Source: J038 sp036734085 (GTDB taxonomy: Bacteria > Chloroflexota > Anaerolineae > Aggregatilineales > Phototrophicaceae). Taken from it: a stretch of DNA of 64,000 bases. The translations under genes were made by a program, and so were the position numbers. This document shows, piece after piece, positions 1 to 7,272 of this stretch; the stretch's first letter is position 1, and each line of letters begins with the position of its first letter. Below the pieces are notes generated by a model, which worked only from the letters and a program-made list of their open reading frames with translations, was not told the DNA's origin and searched no databases. The stretch covers positions 17,026 through 81,025 of the forward strand of contig DAIMZF010000004.1 in NCBI GenBank assembly GCA_036734085.1, given 5' to 3'.

Positions 1-2
1 CT

Positions 3-1541
3 TACAGCACCGCCGACCAACTCATCAGCCAGACGATTGCCGTCGCCCGACCCGGCCAGGAAACACAGACCAAGACAATCACCTATACCTACGACGACCG
101 CAGTAACCTGACGCAAATCAGCGATGAGGACGACGTATGCCGGGAGTTTGTGTACGATGCCGCCGGGCGCTTAGTGGATGTCCGCTTTGATGGGCGCAAC
201 GTTGCGTTGAGCTACGACGCTCTGAACCGTGTACGGAGCATCGCCAGCACACGCATCATCTATCACGGGGATACTTCCGCGATTATGGCGACGCTGGCCG
301 CAGGCACGGTGCGCTGGTATGGCGAAGCCGGGTTCTCGACCTTCTTCCAGGTGGATACAGGCCGCCCGACATGGCTCATCCAGGACGGGCGCGGCGGCGT
401 GCTGGCGACCACACAAGCCGGAGAAACGACCAATCCGCTATGGTTGTTCGACCCGCTAGGCCGCTTCCTATCGCTCGTCCCGCCGGAGGGTGATGTACCG
501 TGCATCGGCATCGCCGTGCCAGATGCGCTGGCGACACTCAGCCCACTTAACGCGCTTGCGCCGGATATGCTATGGGATGCCAACACGGGCTTGTACATCG
601 CGCGCGGTGGCCGGGCTTACGCGCCGGAAATCGGCGTCTACCTGCAACGCGACCCACTCGGCCCAGATGTGACCGGGAACACCTACAGCTACCCCAACCG
701 CCGCGCCCAACCGCCTATTGTGCGCGGTGACCCGGCCTATATGGATGGCCTGTACCACCTGCAAGACGCGCTGAATACGCTGGACATCGCGGGCACGCTC
801 AACGCGCAGGCCATCATCAGCCAGCACCGCCCCGCCCCCACGCTGACCAACATCGAGCCAATGCTGGACGACATCCAGACGATTGCGGACTATCAGCAGG
901 GGCGTACATCCGCCCTGCTGGACTTGCCCGCATGGTTAAACGCACGCTTCAACACGCCCACCGCCTACCGCGATGAATTCGGCGGCGTTCGCATCCCGGA
1001 ACCCACCGCGCCCGTGCAGGGCAACCGTCCGTTTACGCCCACCCATCTTGCGCTTGACCCGTTTGCGGATTGGCTCCCGGATATTGGCGCATCTATTACA
1101 CAGGTCAACGACCGCATCAACGCGGCCACACGCGGCATCAATCCACCAGTGTTCTACCTCAGCGCCGCATGGCATCCTACGCGGCCAACGTGGGCGGGCA
1201 TCGTGGACTATCCCACCAACCCCCTGACAGCAACCACGCGGCCTTCCGCGCTGGCAGACCAGATTCCGCAACCGTTGATGAACCCGGCCATTAACGCGGC
1301 CAGCCTGGACGCCGCCCAAGCCCTGATGCGCCTGCCGGAACGCGGCGCGGCGGATTGGCTGGTAGAGGCGCTATCCGCCGCATTGCCGGATGAGGCTGAC
1401 CTGCCTCCGGCGGATATGGCGGCATGGCTGGCGCGGTGGTTCAGCACGGATGCGCTAGGTGTTGGGGAACTATTGGGCGGGCTGTGGCCGGATTTACCGC
1501 CCCTGAACGCGCCGTTCTATGATATGGGCTTTAACCCGTAG
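3..1541 (+). CDS. RHS/YD-repeat protein, C-terminal part (5' end outside window)
   Basis: The reading frame is open from base 3, so the gene starts upstream of the window. YD-repeat units are visible early (YTYDDRSNL, YDAAGRL, LSYDALNRV). They are followed by a shortened RHS-core-like segment (GLYIARGGRAYAPEIGVYLQRDPLG) that corresponds to the usual GLYYxxARYYDPxxGRFxxxDP motif. RHS proteins form large secreted or cell-surface shells, often with a variable C-terminal toxin. Here about 270 residues follow the core. They are rich in Pro, Ala and Asp, and I recognise no nuclease, deaminase or other toxin motif. No immunity-like gene follows, because the next gene is convergent. Family call is firm; the function of the tail is unknown. 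Confidence 0.85.
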   Translation, partial: YSTADQLISQTIAVARPGQETQTKTITYTYDDRSNLTQISDEDDVCREFVYDAAGRLVDVRFDGRNVALSYDALNRVRSIASTRIIYHGDTSAIMATLAAGTVRWYGEAGFSTFFQVDTGRPTWLIQDGRGGVLATTQAGETTNPLWLFDPLGRFLSLVPPEGDVPCIGIAVPDALATLSPLNALAPDMLWDANTGLYIARGGRAYAPEIGVYLQRDPLGPDVTGNTYSYPNRRAQPPIVRGDPAYMDGLYHLQDALNTLDIAGTLNAQAIISQHRPAPTLTNIEPMLDDIQTIADYQQGRTSALLDLPAWLNARFNTPTAYRDEFGGVRIPEPTAPVQGNRPFTPTHLALDPFADWLPDIGASITQVNDRINAATRGINPPVFYLSAAWHPTRPTWAGIVDYPTNPLTATTRPSALADQIPQPLMNPAINAASLDAAQALMRLPERGAADWLVEALSAALPDEADLPPADMAAWLARWFSTDALGVGELLGGLWPDLPPLNAPFYDMGFNP

Positions 1542-1557
1542 ACACTAAATTTTGTGT

Positions 1558-1587
1558 GGGGCGTTCCACCAACACACGGAACGCCCC
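1558..1587. terminator. GC-rich hairpin between convergent genes
   Basis: A perfect 10-bp stem (GGGGCGTTCC at 1558-1567 with GGAACGCCCC at 1578-1587) with a 10-base loop lies 16 bases after the RHS stop and before the 3' end of the opposing thiaminase-like gene. No clear T-tract follows on either strand, so it is a terminator-like or mRNA 3'-end hairpin rather than a textbook intrinsic terminator. Confidence 0.6.
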
Positions 1588-1593
1588 GGCGAT

Positions 1594-1621
1594 ATGGTTT
1601 ACGGTTTATGGTTTACGGTTT
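1594..1621. repeat. Perfect tandem repeat, 2 x 14 bp
   Basis: ATGGTTTACGGTTT occurs twice head to tail in the short gap between the convergent RHS and thiaminase-like genes. It is non-coding on both strands. Its role is unknown; simple slippage origin is likely. Confidence 0.8.
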
Positions 1622-1634
1622 GATGAGGGTTATC

Positions 1635-2897
1635 TTATCCGCCGCACGCCTGGAACCCCAGATAATAATTAATGGCGCTACAAATGGCCGGGAACATCTG
1701 GCTTTGTGCTTCCGGGAAGCCCTGATTGGGGAACGGTGCGCCGACTTCCGCCGTCGCCAGGAAAACATCGTAGACCGGGTAAGCCTGGACTTGGGGTTGC
1801 TCGTAGAATGCGTAATCCGCCGCCAGCAGATAGCGTGGCACACTGCCCGGCACGTCCAGCGCCAGGTTCATCCACAGTTGTGTTTCCGTGCTGGCGTAAT
1901 ACATGCCGAACAATTCCGCGTCCGCCTGGCATTGATCGTCACATGCCTGGGCATTGACCACCAGCCCATCCACATACATCACCGGGTTTGTCTGTGTGCC
2001 CAGTGGCGCAGGGTTGACAAACGGCGGCACGCTGTTGGTATTCTCAATCCAGTTTAATGCTTCGGAAAACCCGATGTAGGTCAGGCCGACGCCAGTCGCA
2101 AAATCAATGGCGGCTTGTGGCTCCGTCTTGTAATACTCCCCCAGACAACGGTTTTCGCCATCCTGTGTACACTCATTGAACGTCTCAGCCATCAGTTGGA
2201 TCGTTAACGGGTCTACAAAATCAATAAAGGCATAGGCCATGTTCGCAAAGCCGTAATTGCCCGTGAAGAAAGCGGTGTAATAAGTCGGCAGGGATGTACT
2301 GCCATAAAATTCCCCGACTAAATCCAGATATTGCTGGTTGGGGTCTATCTGCCGCATAATTTGCAGATATTCCGTTGTATTTGTGGCGTTCATCACCGCT
2401 TCGTCATACGCAAACAGGAACAAGCTACACACCCGTGACGGCATCGCGTACACCGTTTGCTCAATCGTGACGGCCTGTTGCGCGGCGGAAAGATACGGCG
2501 TTAATGGATACTGGGTGGAGATAGGCAGAATCCATCCGCGCTCCTGCGCGTACCCCAGCATCATCAAATCCAGTTCCACCACTTGCACGTCGCTGGTGGT
2601 GAAGATGTCCTGTAGCACCTGCGTGCTATAGGTATTAATCGCCTCATTCATGATGACCGTGAGGTTGATTTCCGGGTAGAGTGCCATAAATTCCTGCCGG
2701 ATGCGGTTAACGTACCCGCTAAAGCCATCATTGCCGGCATCCGGGATGTAAGGGTACAGCATCACCGTCAGGTTACGGGAGGTTGTGCTTTCGGCGTCCG
2801 GCAATACGGGCGGCGTGGCTGTCCGCGTGGAACTGCGCGCAATCATAATCAGCAAGAGCAACAAGGGCAGGGAAACAATCAGCACAGCTTGGCGCAT
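1635..2897 (-). CDS. Secreted thiaminase I-like protein (thiamine pyridinylase, EC 2.5.1.2)
   Basis: This is a 420-residue protein with an N-terminal hydrophobic signal or anchor (residues 4-20) and a periplasmic-binding-protein-like body. It matches the thiaminase I family as I remember the Paenibacillus enzyme. LTVMLYPYIPD (43-53) carries the Tyr pair, ELD has Asp110, AMPSRVCSLFLF (151-162) has the nucleophile-position Cys157, TYIGFSEAL has Glu279 in the catalytic base position, and MYVDG has Tyr308 and Asp310. The Glu-to-Asp spacing of 31 equals that of the known enzyme. Thiaminase I replaces the thiazole of thiamine with a nucleophile by attack on the pyrimidine. The start is supported by AAAGG 8 bases upstream. 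No thiamine biosynthesis gene or TPP riboswitch is nearby. The alternative is a generic ABC binding protein, but no transporter gene adjoins and the active-site set argues against it. Confidence 0.78.
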   Translation of the reverse strand: MRQAVLIVSLPLLLLLIMIARSSTRTATPPVLPDAESTTSRNLTVMLYPYIPDAGNDGFSGYVNRIRQEFMALYPEINLTVIMNEAINTYSTQVLQDIFTTSDVQVVELDLMMLGYAQERGWILPISTQYPLTPYLSAAQQAVTIEQTVYAMPSRVCSLFLFAYDEAVMNATNTTEYLQIMRQIDPNQQYLDLVGEFYGSTSLPTYYTAFFTGNYGFANMAYAFIDFVDPLTIQLMAETFNECTQDGENRCLGEYYKTEPQAAIDFATGVGLTYIGFSEALNWIENTNSVPPFVNPAPLGTQTNPVMYVDGLVVNAQACDDQCQADAELFGMYYASTETQLWMNLALDVPGSVPRYLLAADYAFYEQPQVQAYPVYDVFLATAEVGAPFPNQGFPEAQSQMFPAICSAINYYLGFQACGG

Positions 2898-2998
2898 AGG
2901 GGTGTACCTTTCTTTGTCTGATAGGTGTGTATAGGTGCTGGCAACAAGGGCACACGGACGCCCCCATTAGCGTTTAGCATACCTCACACATAGGCATG

Positions 2999-3103
2999 TT
3001 GTCCGTAAATCGTTAAAGGCTATTTACAACTTTATGGGAGATAAAACACGAAGAAGCCACCCGGCGGATTGTCCGCAAATCGTTAAAGGCTGTTGACAAC
3101 TTT
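2999..3103. repeat. Two 35-bp imperfect direct repeats, 70-bp period
   Basis: Copies at 2999-3033 and 3069-3103 share 32 of 35 bases, with the core AAATCGTTAAAGGCT in common. They lie in the 284-base divergent gap between the thiaminase-like gene and the FHA gene. Copy 1 has an internal GTAAAT/ATTTAC inverted repeat that copy 2 does not preserve, so this looks like a DNA-level repeat and not an RNA structure. Copy 2 contains TTGACA. A duplicated operator is possible but unproven. Confidence 0.8.
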
Positions 3104-3181
3104 CACCGTCAGCCCTCACTTTATGATATAAATGAGATAATCAGAATTTAATATTGCATATCTGATGACTTTATCAAATTA

Positions 3182-3613
3182 ATGGCACACAAAACAATGA
3201 CTGATGATGACAACAACATCTCGCCAGAAGAACATCACGATGCCGACCACTGGGACGAACCCACCATGTTAGACTTTAAGCTGAACGTACCGACTATCAC
3301 CCTGAGCCTGATTGTAAAAAGCCCGATGAAGGTACGCGGGCGCGTCTTCTCGCTTAAGCCCGGCCAGGTGATAGGCCGCAAAGATGCGGATGTCCTGCTG
3401 AATGATAAGCGCGTTTCGCGTCAGCACGCCCGCATCAACCGCGAGACAGGCGCGGACGGCAACCCGGTTTTTGCCCTCTACGACTTCGGCACGCCCAATG
3501 GGACGTTCGTCAACGGGGAGCGCATCCTGGGCCGGGCTATCGTGCAACATCAGGACGAAATCCAGATGGGCGACCATATTTTTGTGTTGGAAGTCAGCAC
3601 GGAATCCGCATAA
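3182..3613 (+). CDS. FHA-domain protein
   Basis: A 143-residue cytoplasmic protein. The first 40 residues are acidic and polar (MTDDDNN..., EEHHDADHWDE) and may hold phosphorylatable Thr residues. The FHA domain covers about 50-140 and shows the canonical features: GQVIGRKDADVLLND, VSRQHARI (phosphothreonine-binding Ser and His) and DFGTPNGTFVNG. FHA domains bind pThr peptides, which fits the two Ser/Thr kinases in this window. There is no strong ribosome-binding site before the ATG; a second Met at residue 6 is possible. Its stop codon directly abuts the stop of the opposing CAP gene, with no base between them. Confidence 0.93.
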   Translation: MAHKTMTDDDNNISPEEHHDADHWDEPTMLDFKLNVPTITLSLIVKSPMKVRGRVFSLKPGQVIGRKDADVLLNDKRVSRQHARINRETGADGNPVFALYDFGTPNGTFVNGERILGRAIVQHQDEIQMGDHIFVLEVSTESA

Positions 3614-4588
3614 CTACCCGCCCAATAGCATCGTGTAGTAATAATTACCCTGCATGGAAACAGCATACGCGATGCCAATTTCGCGGAAGTCCGCATACAT
3701 CATGGATTCAAAGTGCGGGGGGCTGTTCCACCATTGGTCAAACGCGCCGGAAGCATTCAGGCTGGGACGCACCAGCACATTTTCACCCACCATCGGTCGG
3801 CTATACCCATGCCGGATGGCCCGCGCAGGGGGGTCTGTGCCGTCTGTGCCATCGTGCCCCATACGATCCCGCGAGGCCATATCAATGCTATGCCAGTAGG
3901 CCGCCGTCGTCAGGTTGGGGTTTACCTGTAAGGGAGACAACCCCGCCGCCGCCCGCGCTTCGTTGAGCAAACGCATAATTTCCGCTTGTTGGGCTTCCTG
4001 CGAGGGCGCACCACTGATGCCGACATTCGGCGCGGTCATCACTTCCGGGAAGGTCAGCAGAACGGCGTAGTAATAGCCGCCATCGCTGGATTCCGCCCAG
4101 CCGAAGCCCATATCACGCACCGCGCCATCTTCCAGATGCCGCACCACCGCTTCCGCTTCCATCACACTGCGGAGCATATCGCCCATGCCGAAGCCCGGCT
4201 CTACCCGCCCGTAGGCTTGCCGCAAATCGCCGCCGATGTAATAACGTTGCGCGTTAAGGTCACTCCGCACGCGCACATCATCCAGCAGATGAATCCGTTG
4301 TTCCTGCGCGTAATAATGCGCGTAGCCCTGCGCGACTTGGGATAACGGCGCGGAGAGATTGAGCGCGGGCAACCGCAACGTCCCGCGATAGGCGTTCGCT
4401 AGGCTGAGGCTATAGGCCGCCGGGTCTTCGATGATTTCCGTCGAGATGGGGACAGTGTTTATGGGGCGGCTCTGCATGGTGTACATCACCACCATACCCG
4501 CGACGACCACCATCGCTACAGAGACCATCATCACAGCGATAATCAGCACCCGTTGTACTGATTTCAAAAGTGGATTGGCGTTCTCCAT
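3614..4588 (-). CDS. Membrane-anchored CAP (SCP/PR-1) domain protein
   Basis: One N-terminal membrane segment (VLIIAVMMVSVAMVVVAGMV) is followed by an extracellular part with two CAP-like units. The first, from about residue 65, is degenerate (LANAYRGTLRLPALNLSAPL). The second, from about 205, is well formed: LLNEARAAAGLSPLQVNPNL, a HSIDMASRDRMGHDG segment with the His typical of CAP sites, GYSRPMVGENV, and FDQWWNSPPHFESMM. CAP proteins of bacteria are secreted and of varied function. The start at 4588 (MENANPL) is preferred over 4600 because AGGA lies 11 bases before it and overlaps the other ATG. Confidence 0.88.
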   Translation of the reverse strand: MENANPLLKSVQRVLIIAVMMVSVAMVVVAGMVVMYTMQSRPINTVPISTEIIEDPAAYSLSLANAYRGTLRLPALNLSAPLSQVAQGYAHYYAQEQRIHLLDDVRVRSDLNAQRYYIGGDLRQAYGRVEPGFGMGDMLRSVMEAEAVVRHLEDGAVRDMGFGWAESSDGGYYYAVLLTFPEVMTAPNVGISGAPSQEAQQAEIMRLLNEARAAAGLSPLQVNPNLTTAAYWHSIDMASRDRMGHDGTDGTDPPARAIRHGYSRPMVGENVLVRPSLNASGAFDQWWNSPPHFESMMYADFREIGIAYAVSMQGNYYYTMLLGG

Positions 4589-4705
4589 ATTTTTCAACAT
4601 CCTGCTATCGGCTTTGCTTTTTATTGTAACGGAAGTTGCTATAATTTATGCAAAGCAGATGTTAATTTTTTAGGAATTCAGGCGGATTAGCGCCTAAACG
4701 TATGG

Positions 4706-5194
4706 TTAGGCCCCTTCCGGCGTTGGGGTCGGTACGGCGTTCATGTCGGCGGCAGTCTCTCCGCACCACTTCCACACGCCATCATCACGCACCACATTAT
4801 AGGTACTCAGTTCAAAAAAGCGTGTATCCGCACCGTACAGCGCGACGATTCGCCCGGCACAGGTCACGGTCTGGCCGCCTGCGTCCACCGCACACAGCAT
4901 ATCTTCCAGGTCGGCCTCTACCCCACTAAAGGAGAAGGCTTCGCGCTCGAAGTCGGCTTCCATCGCCGGGCACAGGTTCGCCCGCACACCGTCGGAGTCA
5001 CCGTCTACTTTCGCCCGCAGATAAGCCTCTACCACACGGGCGGCTTGCTGGTCGGTGGTTGTCGTGCCTGTGTCTCCCCCTGCCCCGCCGGGTGTTGTGC
5101 CGCCGGGCGTTGTCCCGCCGGGCGTTGTTCCGCCGTCACAGGCGGTCAGCATCAGCGCGATGAGGGGTAACAGCAGAATAATAAAACGCTTCAT
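4706..5194 (-). CDS. Small lipoprotein of unknown function
   Basis: A 162-residue protein with a signal peptide ending in the lipobox LTAC (Cys19), so it is lipid-anchored outside the membrane. A linker with three TTPGG units follows. The remaining 110 residues (VVEAYLRAKVDGDSDGV...) contain four Cys that could form disulfides and resemble NTF2-like or DUF4878-type lipoprotein domains in layout only. The start has AAAGGAC 8 bases upstream. It lies 62 bases downstream of the kinase gene on the same strand and may be co-transcribed. Function not recognised. Confidence 0.85.
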   Translation of the reverse strand: MKRFIILLLPLIALMLTACDGGTTPGGTTPGGTTPGGAGGDTGTTTTDQQAARVVEAYLRAKVDGDSDGVRANLCPAMEADFEREAFSFSGVEADLEDMLCAVDAGGQTVTCAGRIVALYGADTRFFELSTYNVVRDDGVWKWCGETAADMNAVPTPTPEGA

Positions 5195-5234
5195 GGGGTT
5201 TGTCCTTTGGTTGATTTTTAGGCCGGATGGATGC

Positions 5235-5258
5235 GTTTGCTTGTTTGCTTGTTTGCTT
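5235..5258. repeat. Octamer GTTTGCTT x3
   Basis: Three perfect head-to-tail copies of GTTTGCTT lie in the leader of the lipoprotein gene and touch the stop codon of the kinase gene. Such short repeats can slip during replication, but here slippage would mostly change non-coding spacing. Confidence 0.85.
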
Positions 5259-7122
5259 ATTGCAATAAGCGCGTAATCTCCCGGCGCATATCCTGGAATA
5301 ACACACTCTCCACAAATGCGGCGATATTATCAGGCGCATTCACGCATGTATTCACATAAATCGCCTGCATGGGCGAATTCGCGCTCCGCACCAGTTCACT
5401 TAGCGCGGGCGGGAGCATGGGGTCAGTGCTGATTAACTCATCCAAAAAGCGATAAGCCTGCAAAAAGCGCACACAGTTAAAGCGTCCGGGCGTGCCTGTC
5501 TCCGTAGAAATCACGCTGAGCGCCCCCTGCCACGACGGGAATAACGGGGTCGCCGTTGGCGTGGATGTAGACGTTAACGTGACTGTCGGCGTAAAGGTCG
5601 CACTCGGTGTGGCCGTCAGCGTGTTGGTCGCGGTGGCGGTCGGCGTCACAGTCGGGAGTGCGGTTGCGGTTGCGGTTGATGTCGCGGTGGCGGTCTGTGT
5701 AGGGCGCGGCGTACTGGTTGCCCGACGAGTCACAGTTGCACGGGCAGTCGCGCTGGCGGGAGAAGTCGCGGTGGCGGTCGGCGGTGCAGTCGCTGACTCA
5801 TCAACAGCAAGCGCGGCATCCTGTGTCATGGAATCTGTGGCCGCTTCTGTTGATTCTGCGGGTTCGTCGGTCGCCGTCACTGTGGCGGTCGGCGTCGGCT
5901 CGTCCGTCGGCGTTATGAGCGCCGCTTCCGTGAGTCCTGCCGCCACAATCAATGCTTCGCTCTCGGCGGTGGCCGTCTGTGCGGCACTGATGGCGCTCTC
6001 TCCCCCACTCCCCAGATTACTGACGCCCAATGCCAACCCGCCCACCAATATCAACGCGGCCAGCACACCACCGATTGCCATCAAGCGCCCGTTGGCCGCT
6101 TTTTGTAGGGGGCGGCTAGGGGGATAGGGTTCTTCGTCCATAAAGGAACTTGTCGGCGGCGGCGCGGGGGCTTCCGTGCTGAACACCTTAGACATCTGCG
6201 ACAGGCTATCAATGCTTTCGGTTTCGTCTTCGCTACTGGCTAACGCGCCATCCGGCTTACTGCCGCCGATGCTCACCATCACATCCTCAAAGCCGATGAT
6301 GGCTTGCGCGAACGCCTGCGCGAACGCCTCCGCCGTGCGGAAGCGGTGTTCCGGGCGTTTTTCCAGCGCACGGAGCAACACACTATCCAGCGCACGCGGT
6401 AAATCTGCATTACGCTCGGTGGGCTTGGGTGGCTCTGCGTTAAGGTGTTGGTAGATGATGACCTGCGCATCACTCCCGCCGAAGGGCAAGCGCCCGGTCG
6501 CCAGCAGATAGCCTATGACGCCCAGTGAGTATTGGTCGGATTGCTCGCTGATGTCCTCGATGCCTTTGGCTTGCTCTGGGGACATATAATGCGGCGTGCC
6601 GGGCATCTGCCCGGTCATGGTAATCATGGTATGCTCGGTGATGCGCCGCGCAATACCAAAATCCGTAAGGACGGCGTGGGAGCTATCGCGCATGAGAATA
6701 TTACCGGGCTTTAAATCGCGGTGGATGACGTTCTTCCGGTGCGCGTAATCCAGCGCACTGGCAATCTGCATCAGCAGTTTGGATGACCCACCCAACGAGA
6801 TGCTGGTAATGCGCTTCAACCGTTCCGACAAACTGCCGCCCTGCATATAGGCCATCGTGATGTACGGGCGATTGTCGATTAAGCCTTCGTCCAAAAGGGG
6901 GACAATGTGCGGATGCTCCAGATAGCGCATAATCTTCGCTTCGCGCTGGAAGCGGTAGACGACTTCGGGGTGTTCTGCCCAATTGGATTGTAAGACTTTG
7001 AGGGCGACATAGCTTCCATCGCGTTCGTCGCGGGCTTTGTAGACTACTGCCACACCACCGGCTTTCACACGTTCTGTGATGAGATAGTGGCTAACGCGGG
7101 TGTTGATGATTTGGTCATCCAT
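5257..7122 (-). CDS. Membrane-bound Ser/Thr protein kinase (PknB/Hanks type)
   Basis: A 621-residue kinase. The catalytic domain covers about 10-275, with a Gly-rich loop (KAGGVAVVYKARD), catalytic Lys in VALKVL, HRDLKPGNILM, DFGIAR and the activation-loop segment GTPHYMSPEQ. One membrane helix follows at about 346-368. The outer part has a long Ser/Thr/Pro/Ala-rich stretch at about 400-530 (repeated TATAT-like units) and a C-terminal domain of about 90 residues with a Cys pair, which may be a sensor. The repetitive linker explains the long artefactual open frame on the other strand. The FHA protein three genes away and the downstream lipoprotein are plausible partners by proximity only. Confidence 0.93.
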   Translation of the reverse strand: MDDQIINTRVSHYLITERVKAGGVAVVYKARDERDGSYVALKVLQSNWAEHPEVVYRFQREAKIMRYLEHPHIVPLLDEGLIDNRPYITMAYMQGGSLSERLKRITSISLGGSSKLLMQIASALDYAHRKNVIHRDLKPGNILMRDSSHAVLTDFGIARRITEHTMITMTGQMPGTPHYMSPEQAKGIEDISEQSDQYSLGVIGYLLATGRLPFGGSDAQVIIYQHLNAEPPKPTERNADLPRALDSVLLRALEKRPEHRFRTAEAFAQAFAQAIIGFEDVMVSIGGSKPDGALASSEDETESIDSLSQMSKVFSTEAPAPPPTSSFMDEEPYPPSRPLQKAANGRLMAIGGVLAALILVGGLALGVSNLGSGGESAISAAQTATAESEALIVAAGLTEAALITPTDEPTPTATVTATDEPAESTEAATDSMTQDAALAVDESATAPPTATATSPASATARATVTRRATSTPRPTQTATATSTATATALPTVTPTATATNTLTATPSATFTPTVTLTSTSTPTATPLFPSWQGALSVISTETGTPGRFNCVRFLQAYRFLDELISTDPMLPPALSELVRSANSPMQAIYVNTCVNAPDNIAAFVESVLFQDMRREITRLLQ

Positions 7123-7272
7123 AAATTATCCGGTGGAGGCCCTTCTATAGCGTACTGGTGAAAAGTGTAGCACATAACAGCGTATTTGTCAGAGTAGGCA
7201 TTTTGTCCCATCGGCGGCAACATGCGTTACAATCAGGCCGTTGATACGTATTTTTAACGAGGGACAAACGCC

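Noticed and set aside
1554..2057. A 167-codon plus-strand frame opposite the thiaminase-like gene
   Set aside because: It runs through the terminator hairpin and tandem repeat and then lies fully antisense to a protein with conserved active-site residues.
2898..3181. A TPP riboswitch next to the thiaminase-like gene
   Set aside because: No CUGAGA-type core or matching partner motif is present in the gap on either strand.
5492..6127. A 211-codon plus-strand frame rich in Val and Ala
   Set aside because: It is the mirror of the Ser/Thr/Pro repeat and membrane region of the kinase; the composition comes from the repeat.
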